NCBI GenBank assembly: GCA_035296965.1
Contig: DATGZX010000241.1
Span: 1-9,818, forward strand
From: DATGZX01 sp035296965
Lineage (GTDB): Bacteria > Planctomycetota > Planctomycetia > Gemmatales > Gemmataceae
Direction of reading: 5' to 3'
Length of the DNA: 9,818 bases
Program-made: the position numbers and the translations under genes
Shown: one piece after another, positions 1-6,104 of the stretch
Layout of the letters: each line of letters opens with the position of its first letter
Position numbering within the stretch: the first letter of the stretch is position 1
The notes under the pieces: model-generated
The model's database searches: none
The model's input: the letters and a program-made list of their open reading frames with translations, nothing else
What the model was told of the DNA's origin: nothing

Positions 1-1
1 C

Positions 2-202
2 CTTTACACCCGCCGCGTCCAGCAACTGGCCGTCCGTCTTGTCGCCGAGGACGGCATGCCCTACCAGCACGCCAGTTGGCACCTCTGGCGTGACCACCGC
101 GTCTTCGTCCCCTTCGCCACCATCCAGAACTGGGTCGAGGCCGCTGGGAAAAAAAAATCTGGACACATTGGCGACGCACTACCTGGACGAGGCGTCGGCT
201 GA
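2..202 (+). CDS. N-terminal helix-turn-helix part of a DDE transposase (5' end outside the window)
   Basis: This frame is open from the first bases of the window and stops at 200-202. It reads LYTRRVQQLAVRLVAEDGMP, then a segment ending TIQNWVEAAGKK, which looks like a helix-turn-helix DNA-binding domain from a transposase. The true start codon lies before the window. The catalytic domain is encoded in the next frame (39..1118) and joins this one at the A run at 149-157; beyond that run this frame is out of register and stops after about 15 codons. Deleting one A from the run fuses the two parts into a single reading frame. It is either the first half of a slippage-expressed transposase or half of a frameshifted pseudogene. 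The fusion is seen in the sequence; the family similarity is from memory. Confidence 0.7.
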   Translation, partial: LYTRRVQQLAVRLVAEDGMPYQHASWHLWRDHRVFVPFATIQNWVEAAGKKKSGHIGDALPGRGVG

Positions 203-1118
203 TTTCTCCGGTTACCTGGCCATCGACGAGGCATACGACGGGCCGTTTTGCATCCTCAGCGTTGTGGACAACCGCAGGTATAACCGGCTGGCCTTCCGAG
301 TCCTCGACCATGCCCCCACTCACAAGGATGTCCGCTCTTTCCTCGAGGATTTCAAGGGGCAGCTGAACAAACGCTGTCTCGTCGTGCGCGGCATCACCAC
401 GGACGGTTCGCCACTTTACCCCAAGGTGCTCAAGGAGTTGTGGCCGGATACCCCACACCAGATCTGCGAGTTCCACGTTCTTAAAGAGATCAACAAGTCG
501 ATCCTGCACACCTTGGCCAAATTGCGCAAGGAGTTGCAAGGCAAGATCCCAAGACAGTGTCGTGGTCGGCCCAGCAAGCAGCAGAGTCGCCAGGTGCGGA
601 AGATAGCCCGGCAGAAGCAGCGTGTGGCGGATTTGTTCGAGCATCGATGGTTGTTTGTCCGCCATCATCGCAGCGCCTCCCAGAAGAAGCAGTTGCGGAG
701 GCTGACGCGGGGCCTGCCACAGTTGCGAACGCTGCGTGAGATCATGGACGAGGTGTACCGGCTGTTCGACCGCCGCTGCAAGGCGGAGACCGCATTGAAG
801 AAGCTGGAGAAACTGCGTCGTCGCGTGCGTCGTTTCAAGAAACTGGGCAAGAGTCTGAACAAGTTGAGGAGTCCAAACCTGGAGAAGGCCTTGGTGTTCC
901 TGGACGACAAACTGCTGGGAGCGACGAGCAACGCGGTGGAGAGGGCCAACCGTCGTTTCCGCAAGGCGCAGAAGAGCATCTACAGTGCCAGAACCAAGCC
1001 GCGCTTGGAGGAACGCTTGGCGCTGGACTTGAACCGCGAACAGCAGACCGCAGAACGCACACTGACCAGGAAAACCCTGCATGATGCTCGCTCCGGTCCT
1101 GAATTTGATCACCGGTGA
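39..1118 (+). CDS. DDE transposase, catalytic domain (frameshifted relative to its N-terminus)
   Basis: The protein has a DDE-type catalytic core: D63 in AIDEAYDGPF, D122 in ITTDGSPLYP, and E301 in SNAVERANRRF, with a C-x2-H pair (QICEFHV) after the second Asp as in MULE/IS256-like transposases. A basic, probably helical region (about residues 155-275) lies between the second Asp and the Glu. The TTG at 39 is only where the frame opens; roughly the first 37 residues are an out-of-frame reading of the helix-turn-helix part, and the genuine product begins in the frame of 2..202. I cannot place it in a named IS family with confidence. The right end of the element is not identifiable because the left terminal repeat is outside the window. 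Function would be cut-and-paste or copy transposition of its own element. Confidence 0.8.
   Translation: MSPRTACPTSTPVGTSGVTTASSSPSPPSRTGSRPLGKKNLDTLATHYLDEASADFSGYLAIDEAYDGPFCILSVVDNRRYNRLAFRVLDHAPTHKDVRSFLEDFKGQLNKRCLVVRGITTDGSPLYPKVLKELWPDTPHQICEFHVLKEINKSILHTLAKLRKELQGKIPRQCRGRPSKQQSRQVRKIARQKQRVADLFEHRWLFVRHHRSASQKKQLRRLTRGLPQLRTLREIMDEVYRLFDRRCKAETALKKLEKLRRRVRRFKKLGKSLNKLRSPNLEKALVFLDDKLLGATSNAVERANRRFRKAQKSIYSARTKPRLEERLALDLNREQQTAERTLTRKTLHDARSGPEFDHR
149..157 (+). other. Run of nine A at the frame junction of the transposase
   Basis: GGG followed by nine A marks the exact point where the helix-turn-helix frame and the catalytic frame overlap. Moving from the first frame to the second needs a +1 shift, equivalent to losing one A. 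Homopolymer A runs of this length are known sites of transcriptional slippage and of indel mutation, so it may be a programmed expression signal or a mutation hotspot. Confidence 0.6.
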
Positions 1119-1119
1119 T
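1108..1119. repeat. 12-bp perfect palindrome at the end of the transposase gene
   Basis: ATCACCGGTGAT is self-complementary and covers the transposase stop codon. Its core TCACCGGTGA recurs at 7249-7258 inside another palindrome. It may mark part of an element end, but this is not demonstrable here. Confidence 0.3.
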
Positions 1120-1235
1120 GCTACAGTCTCGAAAAAGCAGCCATTTTCATGATTTCTGGGTGCCGCGCGCGGCATGAGGGGCTGACACCACTTATCCCTC
1201 CGCTGGTTAGCTGCCAACACAGGCAGTGGTTCCGT

Positions 1236-2180
1236 CTAGTCCTGTAGCTGCCTCCACCCATCATGATATCGATTTGCGAAGTTCTTGTCGATGGCTTCGT
1301 ATGGGGAGCGCAGGGTCGTGAATTGCGAGATATAGACATTGACGCGCCTCGCGGCCAAGGCAACAGTCTGTCCGATGAAGATCACCGCTCTGCACTTACG
1401 CCTTGGCCGCCCATGTTTGTCGCCAAGAACGCGTCGCTGGAACGTTGCCGTGGAGGTCTTGAACGCGAAGTCTCTAACAGCGGATTTTAGCGCGGCAAGC
1501 GCCTCCTCCGTTGATCGAAACATCGAACGGGGGTCGGTCATGGATTGTTGAAACGGCTTGTGATCGATGCAGTCAGTAATGTTGACAACGACGACGCCCC
1601 TCGCAACGCTTTCATCGCTTTCGAGCTGCTTGACCCCATCAACGATGCGATCAATGCGACGCTCATTCCTTTCCGCGTACAGAATCTTACATTCGATACC
1701 CCATGGCGTGCCGCCAAATGTTCCCCTTACATCGACGCCGGCATTAGCATCGTTGAGTTGCACGCCTTCGCCGAAGTGGGAGTAAACAGCGGCGTTCAAT
1801 ATTTCCCAGATATGATCGCGTTCACTTGTTCGCCTTTGCGGTATTGAGACGGGGGAACTAAGGGCGATGAGTCGCCAAGCACTGTCAAGCAATTCCGGCT
1901 TTAGGGATATAACGCGCCGAAGGCTTCGGATCATTGAGATGGTTGCCGTCGCCAAACTGATATCGAATGTTGCGGGTACTACAGCCTGGACGCACACCTT
2001 GTCAGATATCTTGTCCGCAGCACAATTCATGAGAGACATAATGATGCCCAGATCACGCGCCGCCTTGATCGCTGGGCTAATCTGAGCGTGTACGTCAATC
2101 CCCTTTTCTTGCAGCATCCTCCCAAACCAGAGAACGTCGTCCGGATCGACGGGAAGCGTAGCAGGGATGTTTCCGAGCAT
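1236..2180 (-). CDS. PD-(D/E)XK nuclease-like hypothetical protein
   Basis: The gene encodes 314 aa. ATG at 2180 is preceded by GAGGG about 10 nt upstream, and an in-frame TAG lies a little further up, which limits the start. Residues 118-130 (TSERDHIWEI) supply a helix with E120 and E126. Residues 148-165 contain D150 (AGVDVRG) followed by the E163-C-K165 strand (WGIECKIL). This is the D-x(n)-(D/E)-x-K arrangement of the PD-(D/E)XK restriction-endonuclease-like fold. A helix with Q185 and a hydrophobic strand (RGVVVVNITD) follow, as expected for that fold. The first 110 residues look helical and are unrecognised. No methyltransferase or helicase lies beside it. It is the last gene of the minus-strand series. 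It may be a defence or repair nuclease; specificity is unknown. Confidence 0.75.
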   Translation of the reverse strand: MLGNIPATLPVDPDDVLWFGRMLQEKGIDVHAQISPAIKAARDLGIIMSLMNCAADKISDKVCVQAVVPATFDISLATATISMIRSLRRVISLKPELLDSAWRLIALSSPVSIPQRRTSERDHIWEILNAAVYSHFGEGVQLNDANAGVDVRGTFGGTPWGIECKILYAERNERRIDRIVDGVKQLESDESVARGVVVVNITDCIDHKPFQQSMTDPRSMFRSTEEALAALKSAVRDFAFKTSTATFQRRVLGDKHGRPRRKCRAVIFIGQTVALAARRVNVYISQFTTLRSPYEAIDKNFANRYHDGWRQLQD

Positions 2181-2251
2181 GAAATGATATCCCTCTTGTC
2201 TTGCCTGATTTCCAAGCAGGATCGCCTGATTAGGCTATTAGACCGAGCGAT

Positions 2252-2527
2252 CTATACCCGGTCGCCCTTCCCGCTGCCATACTGCATAGACAGATCCTCG
2301 GTCTGAACGACCTTTCTCAATACAAAAGACACTGAAGAAACCTCCAGGGTTCGCGCATCGGTTACGATGAATCCGATTACGTAGAACTTGTCGCTCCCGC
2401 CCCTGGCGTTGCCTGGGACGCTGATGCCGCCGCCGCTCCGGTCAAGGGGCAAGCGCGAGCGGCCTTCGGCCCCCTTGACCCTCGCGGCTACTGCGGCTTC
2501 GGCCGCGTGTAGATCAACAACCGGCAC
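2252..2527 (-). CDS. Small hypothetical protein (91 aa)
   Basis: GTG at 2527 has a good ribosome binding site (GAAGGAAGG, 9 nt spacing). The C-terminal half reads like a folded domain with strands (KFYVIGFIVTDARTLEVSSV, then SFVLRKVVQTEDLSMQYG). The N-terminal half is Ala/Gly/Arg-rich and less convincing. It follows the membrane protein gene by 56 nt once the IS630 element is removed and precedes the nuclease-like gene by 71 nt, so its position and strand fit the local gene series. I do not recognise the family. Coding status is moderately supported; it could be a decayed or mis-started gene. Confidence 0.5.
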   Translation of the reverse strand: MPVVDLHAAEAAVAARVKGAEGRSRLPLDRSGGGISVPGNARGGSDKFYVIGFIVTDARTLEVSSVSFVLRKVVQTEDLSMQYGSGKGDRV

Positions 2528-2561
2528 TTGGAGTCACCTTCCTTCGCCGCGAACCCGGGTC

Positions 2562-2576
2562 GGCCGATTGTCGGCC
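2562..2576. repeat. Short hairpin next to the IS630 insertion point
   Basis: GGCCGA, TTG, TCGGCC form a 6-bp stem with a 3-base loop, immediately left of the target TA of the IS630 element. Before the insertion it lay just downstream of the membrane protein stop codon. There is no T tract, so it is not a clear terminator. Confidence 0.35.
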
Positions 2577-2578
2577 TA

Positions 2579-2605
2579 GAGCGGTTCGCTAATGCATGGC
2601 ATACG
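2579..2605 (+). repeat. IS630 left terminal inverted repeat
   Basis: It pairs with 3569-3595: 21 of 27 positions match, with the outer 11 bases and the inner GCATACG block identical. The transposase stop codon (2589-2591) lies within it. Confidence 0.85.
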
Positions 2606-3527
2606 AGGCCCTATCATCGAACCAGCCGTGGATATCACTGGGGGTGACAAAGGCCAAGGCCTCGCCCATGGCTGTGACCACGGTGTCGAACGTCCGGGCC
2701 GCTGCCGTCCGCAGATGGCCTTTCACCTTCCCAAACAACTCTTCGATGGGACTCTTGTCCGGACTCCATGGGGGCAACGGCTCGACCCGCGCTCCTACGG
2801 CCTGGATCGCCTCGATCACCCGGGGATTCTGGTGAGGCTTCAAGTTATCCCACACGACCACGTCACCCTTCTGCAACTGCGGCACCAAGGCTTGCTCCAC
2901 ATAGGTCTCGAAGGCTTCGCGGTCCGTCGCGCCCGGGAACGCCAACGGTGCTACTACCTCCGTGGGCCGCAGACCCGCGATCAGCGTCACATTCTGCCAC
3001 GCCCCCGGGGCCGCCGCCTCCACGCGCGTGCCGGCCGGCGCTCGACCATACAGCCGGCCCATCGCCGTGGTGGTCCCGGTTTCATCGACGAACACCAAGT
3101 GTGCCGGATCCACGGTAGCCATCTTCTGGTCTAAGTCTCGGCGTTTGCTTTGGACGCGCGGGCTATCGCGTTCCTGGGCATGCATTGTCTTTTTCTTCCG
3201 GGTAATGCGGTGCTTTTTCAGGACACGGGCGAGGGTACTCAGGTGACAGGGGACGCCCAGGCGCTGTTGGAGTTCGGCGAGGGTGGCGTCGGGTTGGTCG
3301 CGGACCAGTTGGAGCAAGCGCTCGACGGTGCCAGCATCAAATTTCGGGGTGGGACCGCCGCCATGCGGCGCGGGTTGGATCGAACCGCTGCGTCGGTGTC
3401 GTTGCAGGAGACGGACCACGAAGGACAGGCTAACGGAGAAGATATGGACAATCTGGCGGATCGAGTAGTCGCCGCGTTCGACAGCGGTAATGATCCGCTC
3501 ACGCAGGTCGGTGGAGTAGGCACGCAT
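2589..3527 (-). CDS. IS630-family transposase
   Basis: The 312-aa protein is full length for the family. Residues 1-50 form a helix-turn-helix (YSIRQIVHIFSVSLSFVVRL), and a second DNA-binding segment spans about 65-110 (TLAELQQRLGV, LSTLARVLKK). The DDE catalytic core is D148 (LVFVDETG), D227 (DVVVWDNLKPH) and E262 (WSPDKSPIEEL), all present. ATG at 3527 has a strong AGGAGG 8 nt upstream. The gene fills almost the whole element. It would cut at the element ends and insert at TA. No frameshift or internal stop is seen, unlike many IS630 copies that split the gene in two. Confidence 0.95.
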   Translation of the reverse strand: MRAYSTDLRERIITAVERGDYSIRQIVHIFSVSLSFVVRLLQRHRRSGSIQPAPHGGGPTPKFDAGTVERLLQLVRDQPDATLAELQQRLGVPCHLSTLARVLKKHRITRKKKTMHAQERDSPRVQSKRRDLDQKMATVDPAHLVFVDETGTTTAMGRLYGRAPAGTRVEAAAPGAWQNVTLIAGLRPTEVVAPLAFPGATDREAFETYVEQALVPQLQKGDVVVWDNLKPHQNPRVIEAIQAVGARVEPLPPWSPDKSPIEELFGKVKGHLRTAAARTFDTVVTAMGEALAFVTPSDIHGWFDDRASYAMH

Positions 3528-3568
3528 GGCTAAACCTCCTCGGATGATGCCCCCACGCTATTCTATTC

Positions 3569-3595
3569 CGTATGCTACGCCGGGGCGAACCGCTC
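3569..3595 (-). repeat. IS630 right terminal inverted repeat
   Basis: It is complementary to 2579-2605 at 21 of 27 positions. It lies upstream of the transposase start and is followed by the duplicated TA. Confidence 0.85.
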
Positions 3596-3702
3596 TAGGC
3601 GCCTATCTTGCGAAAAAATACCAAAGGCCGCCCGTCAGCAAGCAATAAATGATGACCCACAGTAGTGTCTGACCGATCACCATGATCGGCTGTACTCTCC
3701 GG

Positions 3703-3712
3703 CCCTTCTCGG
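3703..3712 (+). repeat. ISAs1 target site duplication, left copy
   Basis: CCCTTCTCGG directly abuts the left end of the element and is identical to 4979-4988. Confidence 0.93.
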
Positions 3713-3729
3713 CAGGGCCTACGCATTAC
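3713..3729 (+). repeat. ISAs1 left terminal inverted repeat
   Basis: This is a perfect 17-bp match to the right end. It contains the transposase stop codon (3726-3728). Confidence 0.93.
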
Positions 3730-4868
3730 CCCTTCCCCAAGTTACACCCGGCAAGCAGGATTTCTTCGAGAAAATCCGTGTCCAACGCGGCCGACAGCCG
3801 CTTGCACTTGATGCTTTCCTCCTCCGGGTGACGCTTCAATAGCCCCAGCGCCATGCGCCGCAATTGCGACAGATTTTCCGCCCCGTTACGCCGCTGCACC
3901 CGATTCCCGTCCTCACCGAACACGATGTCTAGCTGCCAATGCAGATTATTCTCGATCCCCCAATGACCACGAACCACCTCCGCGTACCCCTGTGCCCCCA
4001 TCGCACGGCTGCCGATGAAGTAATGCGTCTCGTCGCTCTGCTCGCCGTTGACTACCCGCGTACGCATGCACATCCCAACTACCTTCAAGCCCGTCCACAA
4101 CTCCTGATCCCGAATCCCCTCTGGCTCAGTCAGGATCAGATAGGACCGCGTCTCCTCCCGCCCGTGGCCGCGCTCCACCGTCTCGTACAGGTCATGGCGA
4201 TAGCCCTCGAAGTTGCTCTCCAACGCCTGGCCGATGACCTCCTGGATGTCTTCCAACAGGTGCGGCTGGTTGTCCTTGACAGCCAGGACATAGTCCCCGC
4301 CCCCTGCGACGACCTTCTTGGCGATCTCCTTCTGGCAGCCCATCGCGTCGATCGTCACCAGGGCCCCATGCAAGTCCAACAACTCCAAGAGCCGCGGAAT
4401 CGCGGTGATCTCGTTCGACTTGGCGTCCACCGCCACCTGCCCCAGGCTGAGGTGGCACTGAGTCGCCCAGGCGCTGACGACGTGCAAAGGCCGCAGGCCC
4501 TTGGCGGCGGCGCCGGAATGGCGCAGGGCCTTGCCGTCGATGGCGATGTGTTCCAGGCCCAGGCCGTGCGCCAGCGCCTCGACCCACTGTTGGAAGCAAG
4601 CCAGGAAGGCGTCGGGGGCGATGCGGTCGAAGACGCGCTCGAACGTGTCGTGGGAGGGGATGCCGTTAGGCAGGGTAAGGAAGGTCTGGAGCCAGCAGCG
4701 GCGGCGCTTGCCGAAGGTGGCGATCTCCTGCCAGTCATTGGCGCCACAGATGACGGCACACAGGGCGATGACGATGATATCGATGAGGAGGTGACGGCGG
4801 AGATGGCGGCGGCGAGGGTCGCGGAGCCGAGTGAAGTAGCGGCTGATGGCGAGCGGAGAGGTAGCCAT
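3726..4868 (-). CDS. ISAs1-family transposase
   Basis: The 380-aa product begins at ATG 4868, preceded by AAGGAGG about 7 nt upstream; the frame is open 50 codons further up, but that part runs out of the element. The N-terminus (MATSPLAISRYFTRLRDPRR) and the helical segment LIDIIVIALCAVICGANDW are typical of the family's N-terminal domain. The catalytic residues are D111 in HIAIDGKALRHS, D174 in VTIDAMGCQKEIAKK, and E306 in HWGIENNLHWQLD. The length is normal and the frame intact. It would act on the 17-bp ends of its own element. Confidence 0.96.
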   Translation of the reverse strand: MATSPLAISRYFTRLRDPRRRHLRRHLLIDIIVIALCAVICGANDWQEIATFGKRRRCWLQTFLTLPNGIPSHDTFERVFDRIAPDAFLACFQQWVEALAHGLGLEHIAIDGKALRHSGAAAKGLRPLHVVSAWATQCHLSLGQVAVDAKSNEITAIPRLLELLDLHGALVTIDAMGCQKEIAKKVVAGGGDYVLAVKDNQPHLLEDIQEVIGQALESNFEGYRHDLYETVERGHGREETRSYLILTEPEGIRDQELWTGLKVVGMCMRTRVVNGEQSDETHYFIGSRAMGAQGYAEVVRGHWGIENNLHWQLDIVFGEDGNRVQRRNGAENLSQLRRMALGLLKRHPEEESIKCKRLSAALDTDFLEEILLAGCNLGKG

Positions 4869-4961
4869 GCTTCTCCTCCTTGAAGGACGGGTATTCCCGA
4901 GGAGAATCATAGGCGTGGCCCATTGACAAAAGCAAGCGCTGGACAATAATTCAGGCGGGCT

Positions 4962-4978
4962 GTAATGCGTAGGCCCTG
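4962..4978 (-). repeat. ISAs1 right terminal inverted repeat
   Basis: This is the exact reverse complement of 3713-3729. On the minus strand it adds eight codons and a stop to the truncated membrane protein. Confidence 0.93.
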
Positions 4979-4988
4979 CCCTTCTCGG
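4979..4988 (+). repeat. ISAs1 target site duplication, right copy
   Basis: CCCTTCTCGG is identical to 3703-3712. Confidence 0.93.
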
Positions 4989-5362
4989 TAAGTATCGACA
5001 GCTCTGGATGGGCGGCATGTGCTATGTGATGCCCGAAGACTCCGAAGTATGCGAGTGCAGATGCAAGCGGCGAGATCATAAGTGTCGCGGATAGTGCGGG
5101 TAGCAACATCGGCCACGGAACTGAGAAGCAAAGCGCCGCCCTAATGGGGTTGACAATCACAGCAAGACCAGCACTATAGACAAGCATCGGGGAGCCAACA
5201 ATCCCGAGCGATGATGGCACTATGCCAAGGTACACCAGCAGCATGCGAGTCTGCGCCAGGGACCATAGGATGAAGAGTGCGCCCACGATGTACTGGACGA
5301 TCATAGGGGGTCTCCCCAAGGCGGCATACGTATCTGAACAGCATTGAACGAAACCGCTCTTG

Positions 5363-5767
5363 TCAACCCATTCTCGCAATGCAAGTGCTAAGGATTTCCT
5401 TCTGCTCTTTCGCGTACTCTGGGTCCACGGCCTTCATCTGGATGAGTTGCTCAGTTGCGCCGTCAAATATCCTGAGTAGGTTCTCTCCCATCGGATCCAG
5501 AATGCCTCGATAGATGTGATAACGGCCAGACTCAAGCATGTCCCCAGCCATGTTCCAAATCTGACTATAAACCCATTCGCGAGGAGATCGACCGCCGCTT
5601 TCGTTTAGAACGCGGATGAAGTCAGCAGACCTCGTGAGAAGAAATCGCTCGATTACTTCCTTAATCATCTGAAATTGAAGATGTTGATATCGATGGGCAG
5701 CCTCATCAAGCACGCCAAGGGCGGCCTTGACTTCTGCCGATGCGAATACTTTTTTGAGAAAATTCAT
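5363..5767 (-). CDS. Hypothetical protein (134 aa), helical
   Basis: ATG at 5767 is chosen because GGAG lies 6 nt upstream; two in-frame ATGs a few codons earlier (5779, 5788) lack a comparable site. The protein starts MNFLKKVFASAEVKAALGVL and appears almost entirely alpha-helical and soluble. It has a charged, amphipathic helix at about 13-45, a conserved-looking Trp/Tyr segment SPREWVYSQIWNMAGDM at 61-77, and a C-terminal helix at 100-128. There is no signal peptide, membrane span or catalytic motif that I can see. It lies 71 nt after the Cys-rich gene and 58 nt before the membrane protein gene on the same strand, suggesting co-transcription. The family is not recognised. Confidence 0.75.
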   Translation of the reverse strand: MNFLKKVFASAEVKAALGVLDEAAHRYQHLQFQMIKEVIERFLLTRSADFIRVLNESGGRSPREWVYSQIWNMAGDMLESGRYHIYRGILDPMGENLLRIFDGATEQLIQMKAVDPEYAKEQKEILSTCIARMG

Positions 5768-5799
5768 TGCGTGCTCCATGATCCACATGGCGATGGCGG

Positions 5800-5828
5800 A
5801 GCGGATCAGGACGCTGCCACGATCCGCT
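5800..5828. repeat. Inverted repeat between the Cys-rich gene and the 134-aa gene
   Basis: AGCGGATC (5800-5807) and GATCCGCT (5821-5828) form an 8-bp stem with a 13-base loop. It sits in the 71-nt gap on the transcribed minus strand and has no T tract, so it could be an RNA processing or attenuation structure, or chance. Confidence 0.35.
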
Positions 5829-5838
5829 TGACACCGGG

Positions 5839-6024
5839 CTATGGTGTGGGATCAACTTGTTCTGCGGCATCTTCGCGGGTCTCCCGCCGCACATGGCCGC
5901 ACGCCTTGCACATGTACTTCATCTCGACGGCCACTGGCTGTCCCGACTCGGCCGGAAGCTTCTTCCGGCCCCGGAACACGTACTCCCTGCTGCAGCACCG
6001 GGCGGGGTTGACGAACCGCTCCAT
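5839..6024 (-). CDS. Small Cys-rich, zinc-ribbon-like protein (61 aa)
   Basis: ATG at 6024 has a very strong ribosome binding site (GGAGGAGG, 8 nt spacing). The frame is open much further upstream, but that part is a shadow of the 201-aa gene. The product starts MERFVNPARCCSREYVFRGR and has C10-C11 and a second knuckle C39-K-A-C42-G-H44 (YMCKACGHVRRET). This pattern suggests a small zinc-binding ribbon, perhaps for nucleic-acid or protein binding. The tail is acidic (EDAAEQVDPTP). It lies 80 nt after the 201-aa gene and 71 nt before the 134-aa gene. No family is recognised. A zinc site is an inference from cysteine spacing alone. Confidence 0.65.
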   Translation of the reverse strand: MERFVNPARCCSREYVFRGRKKLPAESGQPVAVEMKYMCKACGHVRRETREDAAEQVDPTP

Positions 6025-6104
6025 CAGTCGGGCCTCCTCCGTGAGTTCCTCATCCAGCAGTGTACGAACCGCCAGACCGCGTGCCAGCGCTCGGGCTGGG
6101 CGAT

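Larger units (their letters stand above)
2579..3595 (-). mobile_element. Complete IS630-family insertion sequence (1017 bp)
   Basis: The element is bounded by inverted ends starting GAGCGGTTCGC and flanked on both sides by TA (2577-2578 and 3596-3597), the target duplication typical of the IS630/Tc1 family. Just outside the TA, flanking bases also match (CC on the left, GG on the right), so the apparent repeat is 15 bp. It carries one intact transposase gene. It inserted 5 nt past the stop codon of the membrane protein gene, in the same orientation as the surrounding genes, without breaking a recognisable gene. The intact ends and frame suggest it could still be active. Confidence 0.93.
3713..4978 (-). 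mobile_element. Complete ISAs1-family insertion sequence (1266 bp)
   Basis: Perfect 17-bp inverted ends (CAGGGCCTACGCATTAC) lie at 3713-3729 and, inverted, at 4962-4978. The element is flanked by an exact 10-bp direct repeat, CCCTTCTCGG, consistent with the 8-10 bp duplications of this family. One full transposase gene fills it. Identical ends and an exact target duplication indicate a fairly recent insertion. Confidence 0.95.
3603..5304 (-). pseudogene. Multi-pass membrane protein gene interrupted by ISAs1
   Basis: The gene is in two parts, 5304-4979 and 3702-3603, separated by the ISAs1 element plus one 10-bp target copy. Joined, they give an uninterrupted 141-aa frame ending at TAG 3603-3605. 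ATG at 5304 is chosen because GGGGAG lies 7 nt upstream; an in-frame ATG at 5379 has no such support and would overlap the previous gene. The protein has about four hydrophobic segments (near residues 2-18, 35-52, 64-90 and 118-139), including MIVQYIVGALFILW and TLLWVIIYCLLTGGLWYFF. The insertion falls after residue 109, so the interrupted copy ends with eight residues encoded by the element end (RAYALQPA) and lacks the last membrane helix. Family and function are not recognised. Confidence 0.85.

Noticed and set aside
1211..1226. Hairpin CTGCC-AACACA-GGCAG downstream of the nuclease-like gene as a terminator
   Set aside because: The stem is only 5 bp and no T tract follows on the minus strand.
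3939..4883. 314-codon open frame on the plus strand across the ISAs1 element
   Set aside because: It is antisense to the intact ISAs1 transposase, whose catalytic motifs, start site and length are all correct.
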